From: an uncultured Gilliamella sp.
GTDB lineage: Bacteria > Pseudomonadota > Gammaproteobacteria > Enterobacterales > Orbaceae
Length of the DNA stretch: 64,000 nucleotides
Reading direction: 5' to 3'
Assembly: GCA_945271295.1 (NCBI GenBank)
Contig: CALYPG010000006.1
Coordinates: forward strand, 59,058-123,057
Of the stretch, positions 26,238-35,450 are shown piece after piece; within the stretch, counting starts at the first letter, position 1, and each line of letters starts with the position of its first letter. Under the pieces are notes generated by a model, which worked only from the letters and a program-made list of their open reading frames with translations, was not told where the DNA came from and did no database searches. Made by a program: the position numbers and the translations under genes.

Positions 26238-26260
26238 AATTCACCCGCTATCAGTTTACA

Positions 26261-26300
26261 TTCGTACACATACTAATAATAACATCGGTAAGTGTACGGA
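26261..26300. promoter_or_regulatory. Candidate GntR operator pair
   Basis: TTCGTACAC (26261-26269) and GTGTACGGA (26292-26300) match as inverted half-sites at 8 of 9 positions. They lie in the short gap just upstream of the GntR gene, consistent with autoregulation. Confidence 0.35.
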
Positions 26301-26310
26301 TTATAATTTA

Positions 26311-26631
26311 TTATTTCTGAGTCATTTTTAAAATTTGATCCAAAACTTTAGTGGCATTCATTGTACCATAAGCAACTGGATCGATAATATCAATTGGTAT
26401 TCCATAATTATCGGTTTGTTTTTTGCATTCTTCTAAAGCAAATCTCATTTGCGGCCCTAATAATACCGCAATAATGTTATCATGATCAGCATTTAGTTGT
26501 TGATATAATACTTGTTCACTAATTGCGATGAAATCTAATTCAATTCCTCTTTCAGCTGTTTCTTTTTTTATTTTATTCACTAATAATGACGTAGACATTC
26601 CGCCCGCACATGCAAAAATAACTTGTTTCAT
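26311..26631 (-). CDS. PTS lactose/cellobiose-type IIB component
   Basis: 106 residues. The P-loop FACAGGMSTSLLVNKI places the phosphorylated Cys at residue 8, and the fold continues with VLLGPQMRF and YGTMNATKVLDQIL, as in ChbB/CelB-type IIB proteins. It takes phosphate from IIA (29563) and passes it to sugar bound by IIC (28091). It sits in a leftward operon IIC, GH1, IIB, GntR. Confidence 0.9.
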   Translation of the reverse strand: MKQVIFACAGGMSTSLLVNKIKKETAERGIELDFIAISEQVLYQQLNADHDNIIAVLLGPQMRFALEECKKQTDNYGIPIDIIDPVAYGTMNATKVLDQILKMTQK

Positions 26632-26641
26632 TTTTTACCTC

Positions 26642-28072
26642 TCATTTATATTGGTCATCTAATTTAATTGTAAGTTGTCGTGTTTTGATTAATTTTTCAA
26701 ACCAAAAAGCCGATTTTTTCATAGATCTTGCTCGGTTTTGTGCCAAATCAATTTCAATTAGACCATAGCGATTTTTAAATGCATTCATTGGTGAAACGTT
26801 ATCAGTGAATGCCCATAGCATATAACCTCCACAGTTGGCACCATCATTAATTGCTTTAAGCGCCCAATAAATATGCATTGAAATAAAATCAATTCGATAA
26901 TCATCCTGAATTATACCATCACTATTTTTAAATCGTTTTTCATCTTCTATGCCCATACCATTTTCACAAATAAACCATGATTTATTGTTATATTCTTGTT
27001 TAACCCTCATTGCAAAATCGTAAACAATTTTTGGATAAATCTCCCAGCCCCTAGATTTATTCATTATTTTGCCTGGTAAATCGAACGGTTCATAATAATA
27101 GGCAGGGTGGAATGGCATATTTTTATTCCACTCTTTTGTTGCCGCTTTAACTCGATGCGGAAAGTATAAATTGATACCAACCTCATCAACACGATACTGC
27201 TTAATAATTTCTAACTCTTGGTCAGAATAATCCCACTTAACATGATGTTTTGCTAAAAGTTCAATAAGCTCTTGAGGATATTCACCATTAAACGCCGGAT
27301 CAAGAAATACGCGATTATAAAAAAGATCATAGAGTTTTGCTGCTTGTTGATCTTCTTTTGAATTCGACCGAGCATAAGTTACTTCTGGATTTAAAATAGT
27401 ACCAATGGTCCCTTGATAATTATTGTTACGGAATAGTTGAACAACTTTGGCTGTAGCCAAATTTTTGTTATGATTCCACTGCATCCATGTATTAGTATTT
27501 TGTTCATAAGGCCAACGCACGGCATCTAAATAAACCCTTGTTTGAATCACAATGGGTTCATTAAAAACAAACCAACGCTTAACAAGATGGTTATAACGTT
27601 CAAAAACTTTTTGAGCATATTTGGTGAAAAGTTCTACCACATGTTTTGAACCCCAACCGCCGTATTTATTGAATAGTTCTGCCGGTAATTCATAATGTTC
27701 CAAACAAATCATAGGGGTAATACCACTATCTAACATTGCAGTTATGAATTTATCATAATGGCTAGCATAATCTTCATCGACGATAGCATTTTCATAGTCT
27801 GTTAAAAATCGTGACCAATTAATTGATGTTCGGTAATGAGTTAAACCTATTTTTTTCATCAAATCGACATCTTCTTGATAGCGATTTATTGAATCTGTAG
27901 CTATCGCTGGGCCATAACCTTCATACCAAACATGTCGATCATTTTTATACCAAATATCAATATAAGAATCTTGATTGTCTTTCTTACCTGTCCAACCTTC
28001 AGTCTGCCATGCTGAAGATGAGGCTCCTAAAATAAAATTTTGTGGGATATTGATCGTTAAATCACTCATCAT
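26642..28072 (-). CDS. GH1 6-phospho-beta-glucosidase
   Basis: 476 residues, the usual GH1 length. The acid/base Glu is in WFVFNEPIV (about residue 170) and the nucleophile Glu in FICENGMG (about 370). The N-terminal LGASSSAWQTEGW is the standard GH1 opening. It lies between PTS IIC and IIB, so it should split phosphorylated beta-glucosides such as cellobiose-6-phosphate in the cytoplasm. Two ATGs in a row follow GGAG, and the second has the better spacing. Which disaccharide is used cannot be read from sequence. Confidence 0.9.
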   Translation of the reverse strand: MMSDLTINIPQNFILGASSSAWQTEGWTGKKDNQDSYIDIWYKNDRHVWYEGYGPAIATDSINRYQEDVDLMKKIGLTHYRTSINWSRFLTDYENAIVDEDYASHYDKFITAMLDSGITPMICLEHYELPAELFNKYGGWGSKHVVELFTKYAQKVFERYNHLVKRWFVFNEPIVIQTRVYLDAVRWPYEQNTNTWMQWNHNKNLATAKVVQLFRNNNYQGTIGTILNPEVTYARSNSKEDQQAAKLYDLFYNRVFLDPAFNGEYPQELIELLAKHHVKWDYSDQELEIIKQYRVDEVGINLYFPHRVKAATKEWNKNMPFHPAYYYEPFDLPGKIMNKSRGWEIYPKIVYDFAMRVKQEYNNKSWFICENGMGIEDEKRFKNSDGIIQDDYRIDFISMHIYWALKAINDGANCGGYMLWAFTDNVSPMNAFKNRYGLIEIDLAQNRARSMKKSAFWFEKLIKTRQLTIKLDDQYK

Positions 28073-28090
28073 GTTACTCCTTATATTTAG

Positions 28091-29401
28091 TTATTCAGCT
28101 AATGACTGAAGTTCAGAACGCTTTGCTGCTATTTTTAAAAAAGGTAAATAGATAAAAATAGCGACAATAATACAGATTATTTGAGTTATCACCGCGCCAA
28201 TTGAACCAGCAGTTGATAGATAGGCACTTATAATAGGTGGAGTAGTCCAAGGGATCATTACCACTGCTTTACCAGCAAAACCTAGACTTGTGGCAATATA
28301 ACCAATAGTTCCGGTAATAAGCGGAGTTATGATAAACGGGATCGCTAAAATAGGATTTAACATTATTGGCATACCAAAAATAACAGGTTCATTAATATTA
28401 AAGACTCCCGGTCCTAATGAAAGTTTAGCTATTTCGCGCATTTCCTTACGTTTAATCGCGGCAAAAATAGCGATGAGTAATCCAATGGTACAACCTGAGC
28501 CGCCAATGCTCATATACACATCCCAAAATGGCATGGTAATAATATTAGTTGGTTCAACTCCTTGCTGAAAATCATTCATATTCACCATTATTGCGCCAAG
28601 TAATAATGGCTCACGGATTGGTTTTATCATTTGATTGCCATGAATACCGATTACCCAAAATATCTGCGCGACAAACATTAATAATAACAATCCAGGTAAA
28701 CTTTGCATGACCGACTCTAACGGTCTTTGAACAACCATATAGATTGCATCATATAAAAACATACCTGTTAATTTGTAAAAAGCAAAACCAAAAGCAGCAA
28801 TTAATGATGTTGTAATGATGGCTGGAATTAAGGCTGAAAAAGATGCTGAAACATTAGATGGCACACTGTCAGGCATTTTCACTCTTAATTTGTCAACTTT
28901 CAGTAATTTTGAATATATTTCTACCGAGATAATCGCTATAAACATACCAAGGAAAAGACTTTTGGTATCAGTAAATTGGCGAGCTAATACATTGGTAACT
29001 TGAAATTCTTTACCATCAAGCATCACATTTATAAAAGTTGGTTGAACAGACACAAAACAGATAATTGCTAGCATCCCGGGGAATAGTGTTTTGTTACCAT
29101 TAATTCTTCCTAATTCGTTGGCAATAAGGAAAACAGCCCCGATAGTAAGAAAGTTTAGTGTTGCATAACCTAAATTACCGGCTATAGGTTTTAACGCAGC
29201 TAAACTTGAAAATATATCAAAATACGCTAATCCATTTTGCCTATCAAAAATTATATTTGACATTAGAACAGAAAAAGCTCCAACGATAATAACTGGCATA
29301 AGAGTAATGAATGCAGCTTTTATCGCCATGATATATCTTAAACTATTAAATTTATTAGCGAATTGACCTAGTTTGTCTATAATTTCGTTTCCTCTAGACA
29401 T
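28091..29401 (-). CDS. PTS lactose/cellobiose-type IIC permease
   Basis: 436 residues with about ten hydrophobic segments. The family motifs are NINEPVIFGMPIMLNP (about 340) and the early ALKPIAGNLGYATLNFL. It carries the sugar across the inner membrane while IIB phosphorylates it. It is the first gene of the leftward operon; the IIA gene is transcribed in the opposite direction from the shared 160 bp gap. Confidence 0.9.
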   Translation of the reverse strand: MSRGNEIIDKLGQFANKFNSLRYIMAIKAAFITLMPVIIVGAFSVLMSNIIFDRQNGLAYFDIFSSLAALKPIAGNLGYATLNFLTIGAVFLIANELGRINGNKTLFPGMLAIICFVSVQPTFINVMLDGKEFQVTNVLARQFTDTKSLFLGMFIAIISVEIYSKLLKVDKLRVKMPDSVPSNVSASFSALIPAIITTSLIAAFGFAFYKLTGMFLYDAIYMVVQRPLESVMQSLPGLLLLMFVAQIFWVIGIHGNQMIKPIREPLLLGAIMVNMNDFQQGVEPTNIITMPFWDVYMSIGGSGCTIGLLIAIFAAIKRKEMREIAKLSLGPGVFNINEPVIFGMPIMLNPILAIPFIITPLITGTIGYIATSLGFAGKAVVMIPWTTPPIISAYLSTAGSIGAVITQIICIIVAIFIYLPFLKIAAKRSELQSLAE

Positions 29402-29493
29402 ATTTTACGATCTCCAATTGTGGTTTAAGATTTTTGATATACCAAAAATAATCTTTATTGATAATTTAATCCGTGATCTTATTCACAGATTTC

Positions 29494-29507
29494 GGAATTG
29501 GAATTCC
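29494..29507. promoter_or_regulatory. Palindrome in the divergent PTS promoter region
   Basis: GGAATTGGAATTCC is a 6+6 inverted repeat around two bases. It sits between the divergent IIC and IIA starts and is a possible operator for the GntR regulator or another protein. It does not match the dyad near the GntR gene. Confidence 0.3.
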
Positions 29508-29562
29508 ACTACAATAATAAAATAAAGAAATGCACCGCTATTGGTATACCGGAGATGTAAAA

Positions 29563-29901
29563 ATGAACACCGAAAATGAGTTTTTATTTCAAGAAGAAAT
29601 TATGGAACTATTAATCAATGCAGGAGAGGCAAGATCTCAGGCAATGATTGCAATTAAATTTGCTCGTGAAAAAAAATGGGATGAATCTGAAGTAGCTATG
29701 ACTAAATCGAAACAATTTTCTATTGTAGCCCACAGTATTCAAACAAAACTAATTGGTCTAGATGAGGGTAGTGGGAAAGTTCCATTAAATCTGTTGATGG
29801 TTCATTCTCAAGATCATTTGATGACAGCAATGCTTTGCCAAGATTTAGCAAAAGAAATAATATATTTACATAAAATGATAGCCAATCACCGTGATGAATA
29901 A
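29563..29901 (+). CDS. PTS lactose/cellobiose-type IIA component
   Basis: 112 residues from ATG 29563 (GGAG eight bases upstream); an in-frame ATG 11 codons earlier lacks a site. It is a helical bundle protein with LLINAGEARSQAMIAIKFAR and the phosphorylated His in LLMVHSQDHLMTAML. It supplies phosphate from HPr to the IIB at 26311. It is transcribed away from the rest of the system. Confidence 0.9.
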   Translation: MNTENEFLFQEEIMELLINAGEARSQAMIAIKFAREKKWDESEVAMTKSKQFSIVAHSIQTKLIGLDEGSGKVPLNLLMVHSQDHLMTAMLCQDLAKEIIYLHKMIANHRDE

Positions 29902-29938
29902 TTATATTAAACATTGCTATTGTGACATAATTTATTTC

Positions 29939-30045
29939 AGTTCTAAGCGGCACATTTTTGGCGTTTAACCTAATAACTTAGCAAAAGTTTTTATTGTCCT
30001 AATTTGTTAAATTTTGTACTATTAGTTCACTTAATTATATGAAAA
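29939..30045 (+). repeat. Left copy of a duplicated leader and gene module
   Basis: About 105 bp starting AGTTCTAAGCGGCACATTTT recur at 31074-31179 with few changes. Each copy leads into a decayed lipoprotein gene and then a small lipoprotein gene, so the duplicated unit is ~1 kb (29939-30940 and 31074-31870). Confidence 0.85.
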
Positions 30046-30486
30046 GAATTTTAATTTAAGTTTATTCAGTCATGTTTTGTTTGAATATGCAAAAAAGTGA
30101 CCGAAGATATGGTGATTGGAAGTGTAAGTATAAAATGGATACTTGGGTAAACGGTGTTCTTTTTGAGCAAACTGACATGTGGATGAATAATCTTGATATT
30201 GATGATAATATACGCCAAGGTCAGAAGGTAGATATAAAATTTTAAAAAAAGATGGTCAGCTTTTTGCAAAAATACAGGAAAAATCAGAAACATCTAATTT
30301 AACTCTTTTTTATAAAAACCTCAAATAACTCAATCCTATCGAGTTACTCATATAAAAACCACAAGATGTATTGGTTATTTAATTTACGATAAATATAAGA
30401 TTACTCTTATTAGAGAAAGCCATTGTGATGTTAAAATTGAATTTAATAAATTCCAAGTAGCAATAACTTGCGATCGAAAAAAATAA
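30039..30486 (+). pseudogene. Decayed small lipoprotein gene, copy 1
   Basis: Frames interrupted by stops and shifts give MKRI, then a readable core (DWKCKYKMDTWVNGVLFEQT, then DIDDNIRQGQKVDI), then LKKDGQLFAKIQEKSE. A tail with IYDKYKITLIRESHCDVKIE ends at TAA 30486. The tail aligns with copy 2. The export signal is damaged here but visible in copy 2. No family recognised. Confidence 0.55.
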
Positions 30487-30549
30487 ATTAACTTTATCCA
30501 TCTTAATTATATTACTACAATAATCTCGATACGTTGAAAGGAAAATAAA

Positions 30550-30861
30550 ATGAAGAAACTAATTATTATTTTAATATCAGTTATGTTATTAACTGCCTGT
30601 GGTGAAAAAAAAATAGACGCAAGTACTACCGAATCTTTTAAAAAATCTGTGGAAGAAATCAGTAAAAGTTTAAATGAAGCAGACCAAATAGCCTTCCAGC
30701 AAGCTATTGTTAAAATTACTATGGTAACGGCTTTAAAAACTCAAGGTGATAATGTTAAATTTGAGGAAATTTTTAAAGAGAAATTTAATGGTAAAACGGT
30801 AGCTGAAGTAATCGAAATTGCTGAAAAAGAAAATAATCCTCAAATAAGTTGGGAAAATTAA
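30550..30861 (+). CDS. Small lipoprotein (DUF6694-like), copy 1
   Basis: 103 residues. The lipobox LLTAC puts the lipidated Cys at residue 17, followed by GEKKIDASTTESFKKSVEEI. The rest is helical and charged, ending in FNGKTVAEVIEIAEKENN. This matches small lipoproteins annotated DUF6694 in related bacteria. The ribosome site is GAAAGGA. A terminator follows at 30916. The second copy at 31504 shares most residues. The role is unknown; it is probably an inner- or outer-membrane-anchored periplasmic protein. Confidence 0.7.
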   Translation: MKKLIIILISVMLLTACGEKKIDASTTESFKKSVEEISKSLNEADQIAFQQAIVKITMVTALKTQGDNVKFEEIFKEKFNGKTVAEVIEIAEKENNPQISWEN

Positions 30862-30915
30862 AGAGTGATTAAAATAACTAAACATCAAAAACAATTTAAT
30901 CGTTAACACATTAGC

Positions 30916-30938
30916 AACCACCTTCAGGTGGTTTTTTT
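30916..30938 (+). terminator. Rho-independent terminator after lipoprotein copy 1
   Basis: Stem AACCACC/GGTGGTT with loop TTCA and a run of seven T directly behind it. Confidence 0.85.
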
Positions 30939-31073
30939 ATTGTATAGTATTAATGGTTAATATGGGAATTACTTATAAACCGATGCTAATAGGATCTTAA
31001 CTAAAAATAAAAGCTAATACTCCAAAAAGTTGATAATAAACTACCCAATACTGGTAAGTTTCTTAATTATTTT

Positions 31074-31179
31074 AGTTCTAAGCGGCACATTTTGGGGTTT
31101 AACCTGCTAACTTAGCAAAAGTTTTTATTGTCCTAATTTATTAAATTTTGTACTATTAGTTCACTTAATTATATGAAAA
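31074..31179 (+). repeat. Right copy of the duplicated leader
   Basis: Matches 29939-30045 over its length with scattered substitutions (for example GGGGTTTAACC for GGCGTTTAACC). It marks the start of the second ~0.8 kb module. Confidence 0.85.
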
Positions 31180-31439
31180 TTAGATTAAGAAAATTATATT
31201 GGTTGGTATTATCGTTCTGTTTTTACTTGGATGTGAAAAAAATAAGTTTAATTCTTTTTTATGAAAAACCTCAAATAACTCAATCCTATCTAGTTACTCA
31301 TGTAAAAGCCTCAAGAAGTATTGATTATTTAACTTACGATAAATTTAAGATTACACTTATTAGAGAAAACCATTATGATGTTTAAATTGAATTTAATAAA
31401 TTGTAAGTAGCAATAACTTACGATCGCAAAAAGGAATAA
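31173..31439 (+). pseudogene. Decayed small lipoprotein gene, copy 2
   Basis: A start at 31173 leads, after a one-base shift, into IIVLFLLGCEKNKFN, a good lipobox (LLGC). The central ~50 codons seen in copy 1 are deleted, and the tail (SIDYLTYDKFKITLIRENHY) is in another frame and hits stops at 31383 and later. A 70-codon frame (31173-31385) remains open but joins the wrong parts. Confidence 0.55.
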
Positions 31440-31503
31440 ATTTACTTTATTCATCTTAATTATATTAATACAACAAACTCAAAACGTTGAAAGGAAGATA
31501 AAA

Positions 31504-31800
31504 ATGAAGAAACTAATTATTATTTTAATATCACTCACACTATTAACCGCCTGTGGTGAAAAGAAATTAGATGGAAGTAGCCCTGAGTCTTTGAAAAATT
31601 CTATGCAAGAAATTTCTAAAAGTTTAAGTGCAGAAGACCAAAAAGCATTTCAGCAAGCTTTCGCTAAAATTACTATAGCAGCGACTTTAAAAAGTCAAGG
31701 TGATGATGATAAACTTCAGGAAGTTCTTAAAAAGAAATTAGATGGTAAAACGGGGGCTGAAGTAATCGAAATGGCTAACAAAAATAATCTCTTCGACTAA
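31504..31800 (+). CDS. Small lipoprotein (DUF6694-like), copy 2
   Basis: 98 residues with lipobox LLTAC (Cys17), then GEKKLDGSSPESLKNSMQEI and LDGKTGAEVIEMANKNN. It is paralogous to 30550-30861, with about two thirds of residues shared. A GAAAGGAAG site lies before the ATG. It has the closer match to the family pattern LDGS...LDGKTA and may be the better preserved copy. Confidence 0.7.
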   Translation: MKKLIIILISLTLLTACGEKKLDGSSPESLKNSMQEISKSLSAEDQKAFQQAFAKITIAATLKSQGDDDKLQEVLKKKLDGKTGAEVIEMANKNNLFD

Positions 31801-31846
31801 ATTGGAGTGATTAAAATAACTAAAAATCTGAAACAATTTAAACATT

Positions 31847-31870
31847 AACAACCACTTTCGGGTGGTTGTT
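31847..31870 (+). terminator. Terminator-like hairpin after lipoprotein copy 2
   Basis: Perfect 9-bp stem AACAACCAC/GTGGTTGTT with loop TTTCGG. The trailing ATTATT is a weak T-tract. It corresponds to the terminator at 30916. Confidence 0.7.
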
Positions 31871-31966
31871 ATTATTCACTATATTATCTCACCAATAATA
31901 TGATAAAACCAAAAAGGTTAAATAATATAAATACCAAAATAAATAGTAGAGTAGTAAACAAACATA

Positions 31967-32233
31967 GTGAAATTAGTTAAGTATTTGTTAATTATTATTG
32001 GATTAGTAGCTGGTTTAATTATGTCATTTCTTGAGTTTGGTCCCATCGACTCATTAGATGATAATTTTGAGCCTGTAGTGAATTTAAATTACGATATAGT
32101 TATTCATATTCTTTTTCCCTATGGTGTTGTTTATGCGGTTTTTGGCGCTTTTTGTGGTTTATTCTTATGGTTAATATTGTTATGTGCTATTTGGCTTATA
32201 AAAGTACTGAAAAGAGAGTTAATCAATAACTGA
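31967..32233 (+). CDS. Small hypothetical membrane protein
   Basis: 88 residues from a GTG start, with two membrane helices (about 4-24 and 52-80) and a short acidic loop (DSLDDNFEPVVN) between. There is no clear ribosome site and no known family. It stands alone among decayed lipoprotein genes, so its expression is uncertain. Confidence 0.5.
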   Translation: MKLVKYLLIIIGLVAGLIMSFLEFGPIDSLDDNFEPVVNLNYDIVIHILFPYGVVYAVFGAFCGLFLWLILLCAIWLIKVLKRELINN

Positions 32234-32496
32234 ACAATTCTATAAATTGCAATATAATCAAGATTTAAAATAGTAATAGTCCATTTAAAAATAACTAGCT
32301 AAAACTTGAAAATTCTCAATAATTAAGCAGAAAGATGAATTTGACATCTGAAAAGACAAAATATACAAATTGTAACCTAAAAATGGCATATTTATTAGCT
32401 CGCTAACCCTAATCGCAGCCAAATAATTGTATAATTCACATTTTAAATACTAATTTATAATCATATGGTTAATATCAAATTTTTATTAATTCTCTT

Positions 32497-32946
32497 ATGC
32501 ATTGTTGTAATGTCCAATATGAAACTAATAAGGTAAATAAACTAAATCGAGAACAACGAATTTTATTTATAAAAGAGCAATCTGACTTATGTTATAAATA
32601 CATAGATAAATTAAATTTGAAATATGAATCCGGATTTATGTTTATGGATTGCCAATTTACAGATACAATGGATTATCCTTTAAAATTACATTTTGAAGTC
32701 AATGGGATTAATTTTGGAAAAGTACAAAAATGGTCTCTAGCTATATTAAATCGTGATTTATTCAGTAACCCAACAGGAATTGATTACCTTTATTCGAATG
32801 AAAGTAAGATAAATATTCCATTAGAAGAAGGGGTAAAGTTCAGTGTTGGAGTTAAAACCGATATTGTCCCAGTAAAACCAGAAGAAAACATTTGGAGAAC
32901 AGATTATTATGTGGAAATTAATATCTATTTTCCTGATGAACTTTAA
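32497..32946 (+). CDS. Hypothetical protein, probably a frameshifted lipoprotein
   Basis: 149 residues starting MHCCNVQYETN. Thirty-two bases upstream an ATG (32465) opens a hydrophobic leader, MVNIKFLLILL, in another frame. One base shift would fuse it to HCCNVQYE as a lipoprotein signal. The annotated frame is therefore likely the mature part of a gene with a recent frameshift. The body is beta-rich (YPLKLHFEVNGINFGKVQKW) and ends VEINIYFPDEL. A scrap of a paralogue lies at 35348-35434. No function recognised. Confidence 0.5.
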   Translation: MHCCNVQYETNKVNKLNREQRILFIKEQSDLCYKYIDKLNLKYESGFMFMDCQFTDTMDYPLKLHFEVNGINFGKVQKWSLAILNRDLFSNPTGIDYLYSNESKINIPLEEGVKFSVGVKTDIVPVKPEENIWRTDYYVEINIYFPDEL

Positions 32947-32962
32947 CTAGAAAAGATAATAA

Positions 32963-32992
32963 ATATCACCAGCTGATACTGATAATTGTTAT
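32963..32992 (+). repeat. 30-bp repeat, copy 1
   Basis: Thirty bases beginning ATATCACCAGCTGATACT are identical at 35451-35480. Both copies follow the end of the same gene type by about 16-20 bp, so they are shared 3' flank of a duplicated gene and not an independent element. Confidence 0.8.
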
Positions 32993-33069
32993 GTATCATA
33001 TAAGCTTTAGTTAGATTGATTTAATAATTATAGATCAAATATCGAAGTTTAAATATTAAAAGGAAAAAG

Positions 33070-33093
33070 GTCTTACCCCAAATGGGGCAAGAC
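33070..33093 (-). terminator. Terminator of the alpha-galactosidase-like gene
   Basis: On the minus strand GTCTTGCCCC pairs with GGGGTAAGAC (one G-U) around ATTT, followed by a C/T-rich tail with T runs. It lies directly after the stop of the gene at 33106. Confidence 0.75.
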
Positions 33094-33105
33094 AGATCAA
33101 TTTTA

Positions 33106-35019
33106 TTATTGAGGAGTTAAAGACATAACTACAGTCTCAAGTGGTTGCAAGGTAATCATAGCTGTTTTATTAATAGAAGATGGTTTTTCAGCATGTAATT
33201 TACTCGCATAATCAATATTGATTTTATAACTTTGTATTGCATTAGTTGGTAATTCTAAATCATTTTGAAGATCAAGATAATAAACTTGTTCTTTATCTGA
33301 CGGATTACGCAACGTGATAATTGATTTATCTTTAGTCCAACCAGCCCAACCGTATACCCCTAATTTAGTTGGATCTTTACCAATCCAGTGAGAGTCAAAC
33401 AATACTTTTTGATTATCTTTAGCCCAATTCGCCGCCGTAGCTAACGTGTCCCAATTTTGAGTAGAAAGTAGTTCTGGTGTGATATACATTTCTTGAAGTT
33501 GGGTACCAGTTGCAAAGTAACTCCAAACTTGATCAGCAAAATCATCTTCACTTTCTTGTTCAAGATTTTTAGCTTGTTTTGCATACACAATACCATGGAG
33601 CATTAATGAATTTAATGGAAACAATGGTCCTTTCAATACAATTGAGCGGTAAGTTTCGGCATCACGATAAGTTAACCATTGCTGAACTTTACTACCCAGA
33701 CCATAGTAATTCACATCATCCCCACCTCGCCATATTGAATCAGCATAAAATAACCAAGAAGGTGTAGCTTGTGTGCCGGTTGTTAAATTAATATAAAGGT
33801 TACTGTTAGCTGCTCGCATATCACGCATTAGATGAATCGCTGCATCAAAATCGCTGGTAAACTGACTTCCAGCAATGACTTTATCCGCATTGCCAGTACC
33901 ATCTAACTTAAACATAGTAATATTCTGGTTATTAATCAATTCCAGTATGCGTTTATGAAAATTGGTATAATAATTAGGCCCTGATAAAGCTAATTTGCCA
34001 TCCATAGTTTCATAACCAAGTTGAGGAGCATTCGCAACGCGTTTATCGCGTGGTTTATTGTATCCACCCCATGGTGATAGCCAAATACCTAAAGCTGCAT
34101 GATATTTTTCAGAAGCCACTTTAAGCTTATTAAACTCATCAGGGAAGTTCTCACTAAATCCCCAATTTCCTTTTAAATTATCCCAGCCATCATCAAAAAG
34201 ATAACCATTTAATTTAACGTTGCGTTTTTCAACCAATTCTTTTCCATACTGATCAATGCGCAATAAGGCTTCTTTTTCAGTATAAGGATTGAAAAAGCCA
34301 ATATCTAACCAAGAGTTATAATGAAGATAAGGGCTATATGGACGATCTCGAACAGCGTCGAGGAATTCATTCACATTTCGCCTTAGCTGCCCATTTTCAT
34401 AGGTACCAATATAAGTTTTGTATGTCAAAGTATGGTTAGGTTGTAATGGAATGGCTTGAGGAATTTTCTGTGTTACGCCACCTTCATAAGCAACAGTATT
34501 AGTTAACGGATTTTCGGGAATAATAAAGAACGTATCACTAATTATGGGTGAACTGACGATAGAACCATAAACAAATGGCGCCTGTGAATGAAATGGCATC
34601 AACGAAATAGCCGTCATTGAAAGTGGTTTGCTTTTAGGGGTGATTTGTAGTTCGAAACTAGCAAAATGATTACGATCATTTAAATCAAACACTGTTTGAA
34701 TAGTGATATTCTCACCACTATAAGTTAACGTAATATTATTATCCTTTTGTTTTAAATTTTCTAATCGCAAATCTTTATCAGTCAATTTTTTACCTGAGCT
34801 CAGTGTGATTTCAAATAATGTGTTAACCTTGATTAGATCATTATTTTTGGCATTAATAAAATCTAAGGAAGTAATACTTGTTTGATCGTTATTATCTGAT
34901 ATTTTAATTATGGCATTTTGCCCAGCCAGTTGATAATCCTTAGCCCAAACAGAATATACAGGCAGACACAGAGAGGATATTATTCCGACGGTTATCCAAT
35001 TTTTCATATATTTTTTCAT
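33106..35019 (-). CDS. Exported alpha-galactosidase-like glycoside hydrolase (GH36-like)
   Basis: 637 residues with a signal peptide (1-26, cut after VWA). An N-terminal beta domain (30-230) precedes a TIM barrel containing GYLFDDGWDNLKGNWGF, then LGIWLSPWGGYNKPRD, then MFKLDGTGN with the probable nucleophile Asp. SIWRGGDDVNYYG holds the probable acid/base Asp, and a C-terminal beta domain follows. These motifs place it in the GH36/GH31-type clan of retaining alpha-galactosidases; the exact subfamily is uncertain. It is the only clearly exported carbohydrase here and would act in the periplasm or outside on alpha-linked galactosides. It has its own terminator and no linked transporter. Confidence 0.7.
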   Translation of the reverse strand: MKKYMKNWITVGIISSLCLPVYSVWAKDYQLAGQNAIIKISDNNDQTSITSLDFINAKNNDLIKVNTLFEITLSSGKKLTDKDLRLENLKQKDNNITLTYSGENITIQTVFDLNDRNHFASFELQITPKSKPLSMTAISLMPFHSQAPFVYGSIVSSPIISDTFFIIPENPLTNTVAYEGGVTQKIPQAIPLQPNHTLTYKTYIGTYENGQLRRNVNEFLDAVRDRPYSPYLHYNSWLDIGFFNPYTEKEALLRIDQYGKELVEKRNVKLNGYLFDDGWDNLKGNWGFSENFPDEFNKLKVASEKYHAALGIWLSPWGGYNKPRDKRVANAPQLGYETMDGKLALSGPNYYTNFHKRILELINNQNITMFKLDGTGNADKVIAGSQFTSDFDAAIHLMRDMRAANSNLYINLTTGTQATPSWLFYADSIWRGGDDVNYYGLGSKVQQWLTYRDAETYRSIVLKGPLFPLNSLMLHGIVYAKQAKNLEQESEDDFADQVWSYFATGTQLQEMYITPELLSTQNWDTLATAANWAKDNQKVLFDSHWIGKDPTKLGVYGWAGWTKDKSIITLRNPSDKEQVYYLDLQNDLELPTNAIQSYKINIDYASKLHAEKPSSINKTAMITLQPLETVVMSLTPQ

Positions 35020-35347
35020 TATTACCTCACTTTTGATAAAAAACTTAACGAAAAGATTAACTAATTAGGTAAATAGTATAAGTAAGGTTAAACAATCAAA
35101 TTGTGATCATGGTAGCAGTTTGTATATTGTTAAAATTGGTCATAAAATACTTTCGTTTGTAACAAAATGAAATATTAAACATAACAATATAAGTAGCAAA
35201 TTTTCTAAATTTAATTTAATTAACTTACGGTTAGGGAAAGAAATAGTAATTAAAACGGAAGCATTTTATTCAGATTGTATCTTTATTACTTTTATTATGT
35301 AATGTGATGAAGCTCACAATATCAAAATTTAAAACAAGCCATAGTGA

Positions 35348-35434
35348 TCAATTATCCTGGTAAATTCAGAATGAAACACTTGGCAAGCAGGTTATCATGT
35401 AAGAATTAATGTTTATTTACTTGATGAATTATAG
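35348..35434 (+). pseudogene. 3' remnant of a paralogue of the gene at 32497
   Basis: The plus frame reads ILVNSE, stop, then NTWQAGYHVRINVYLLDEL and TAG. It lines up with PEENIWRTDYYVEINIYFPDEL at the end of 32497-32946, with a TGA replacing a Glu codon. The 3' flank with the 30-bp repeat also matches. The rest of the gap 35020-35347 shows no gene. Confidence 0.65.
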
Positions 35435-35450
35435 ATAAAAAGGTGAATAG

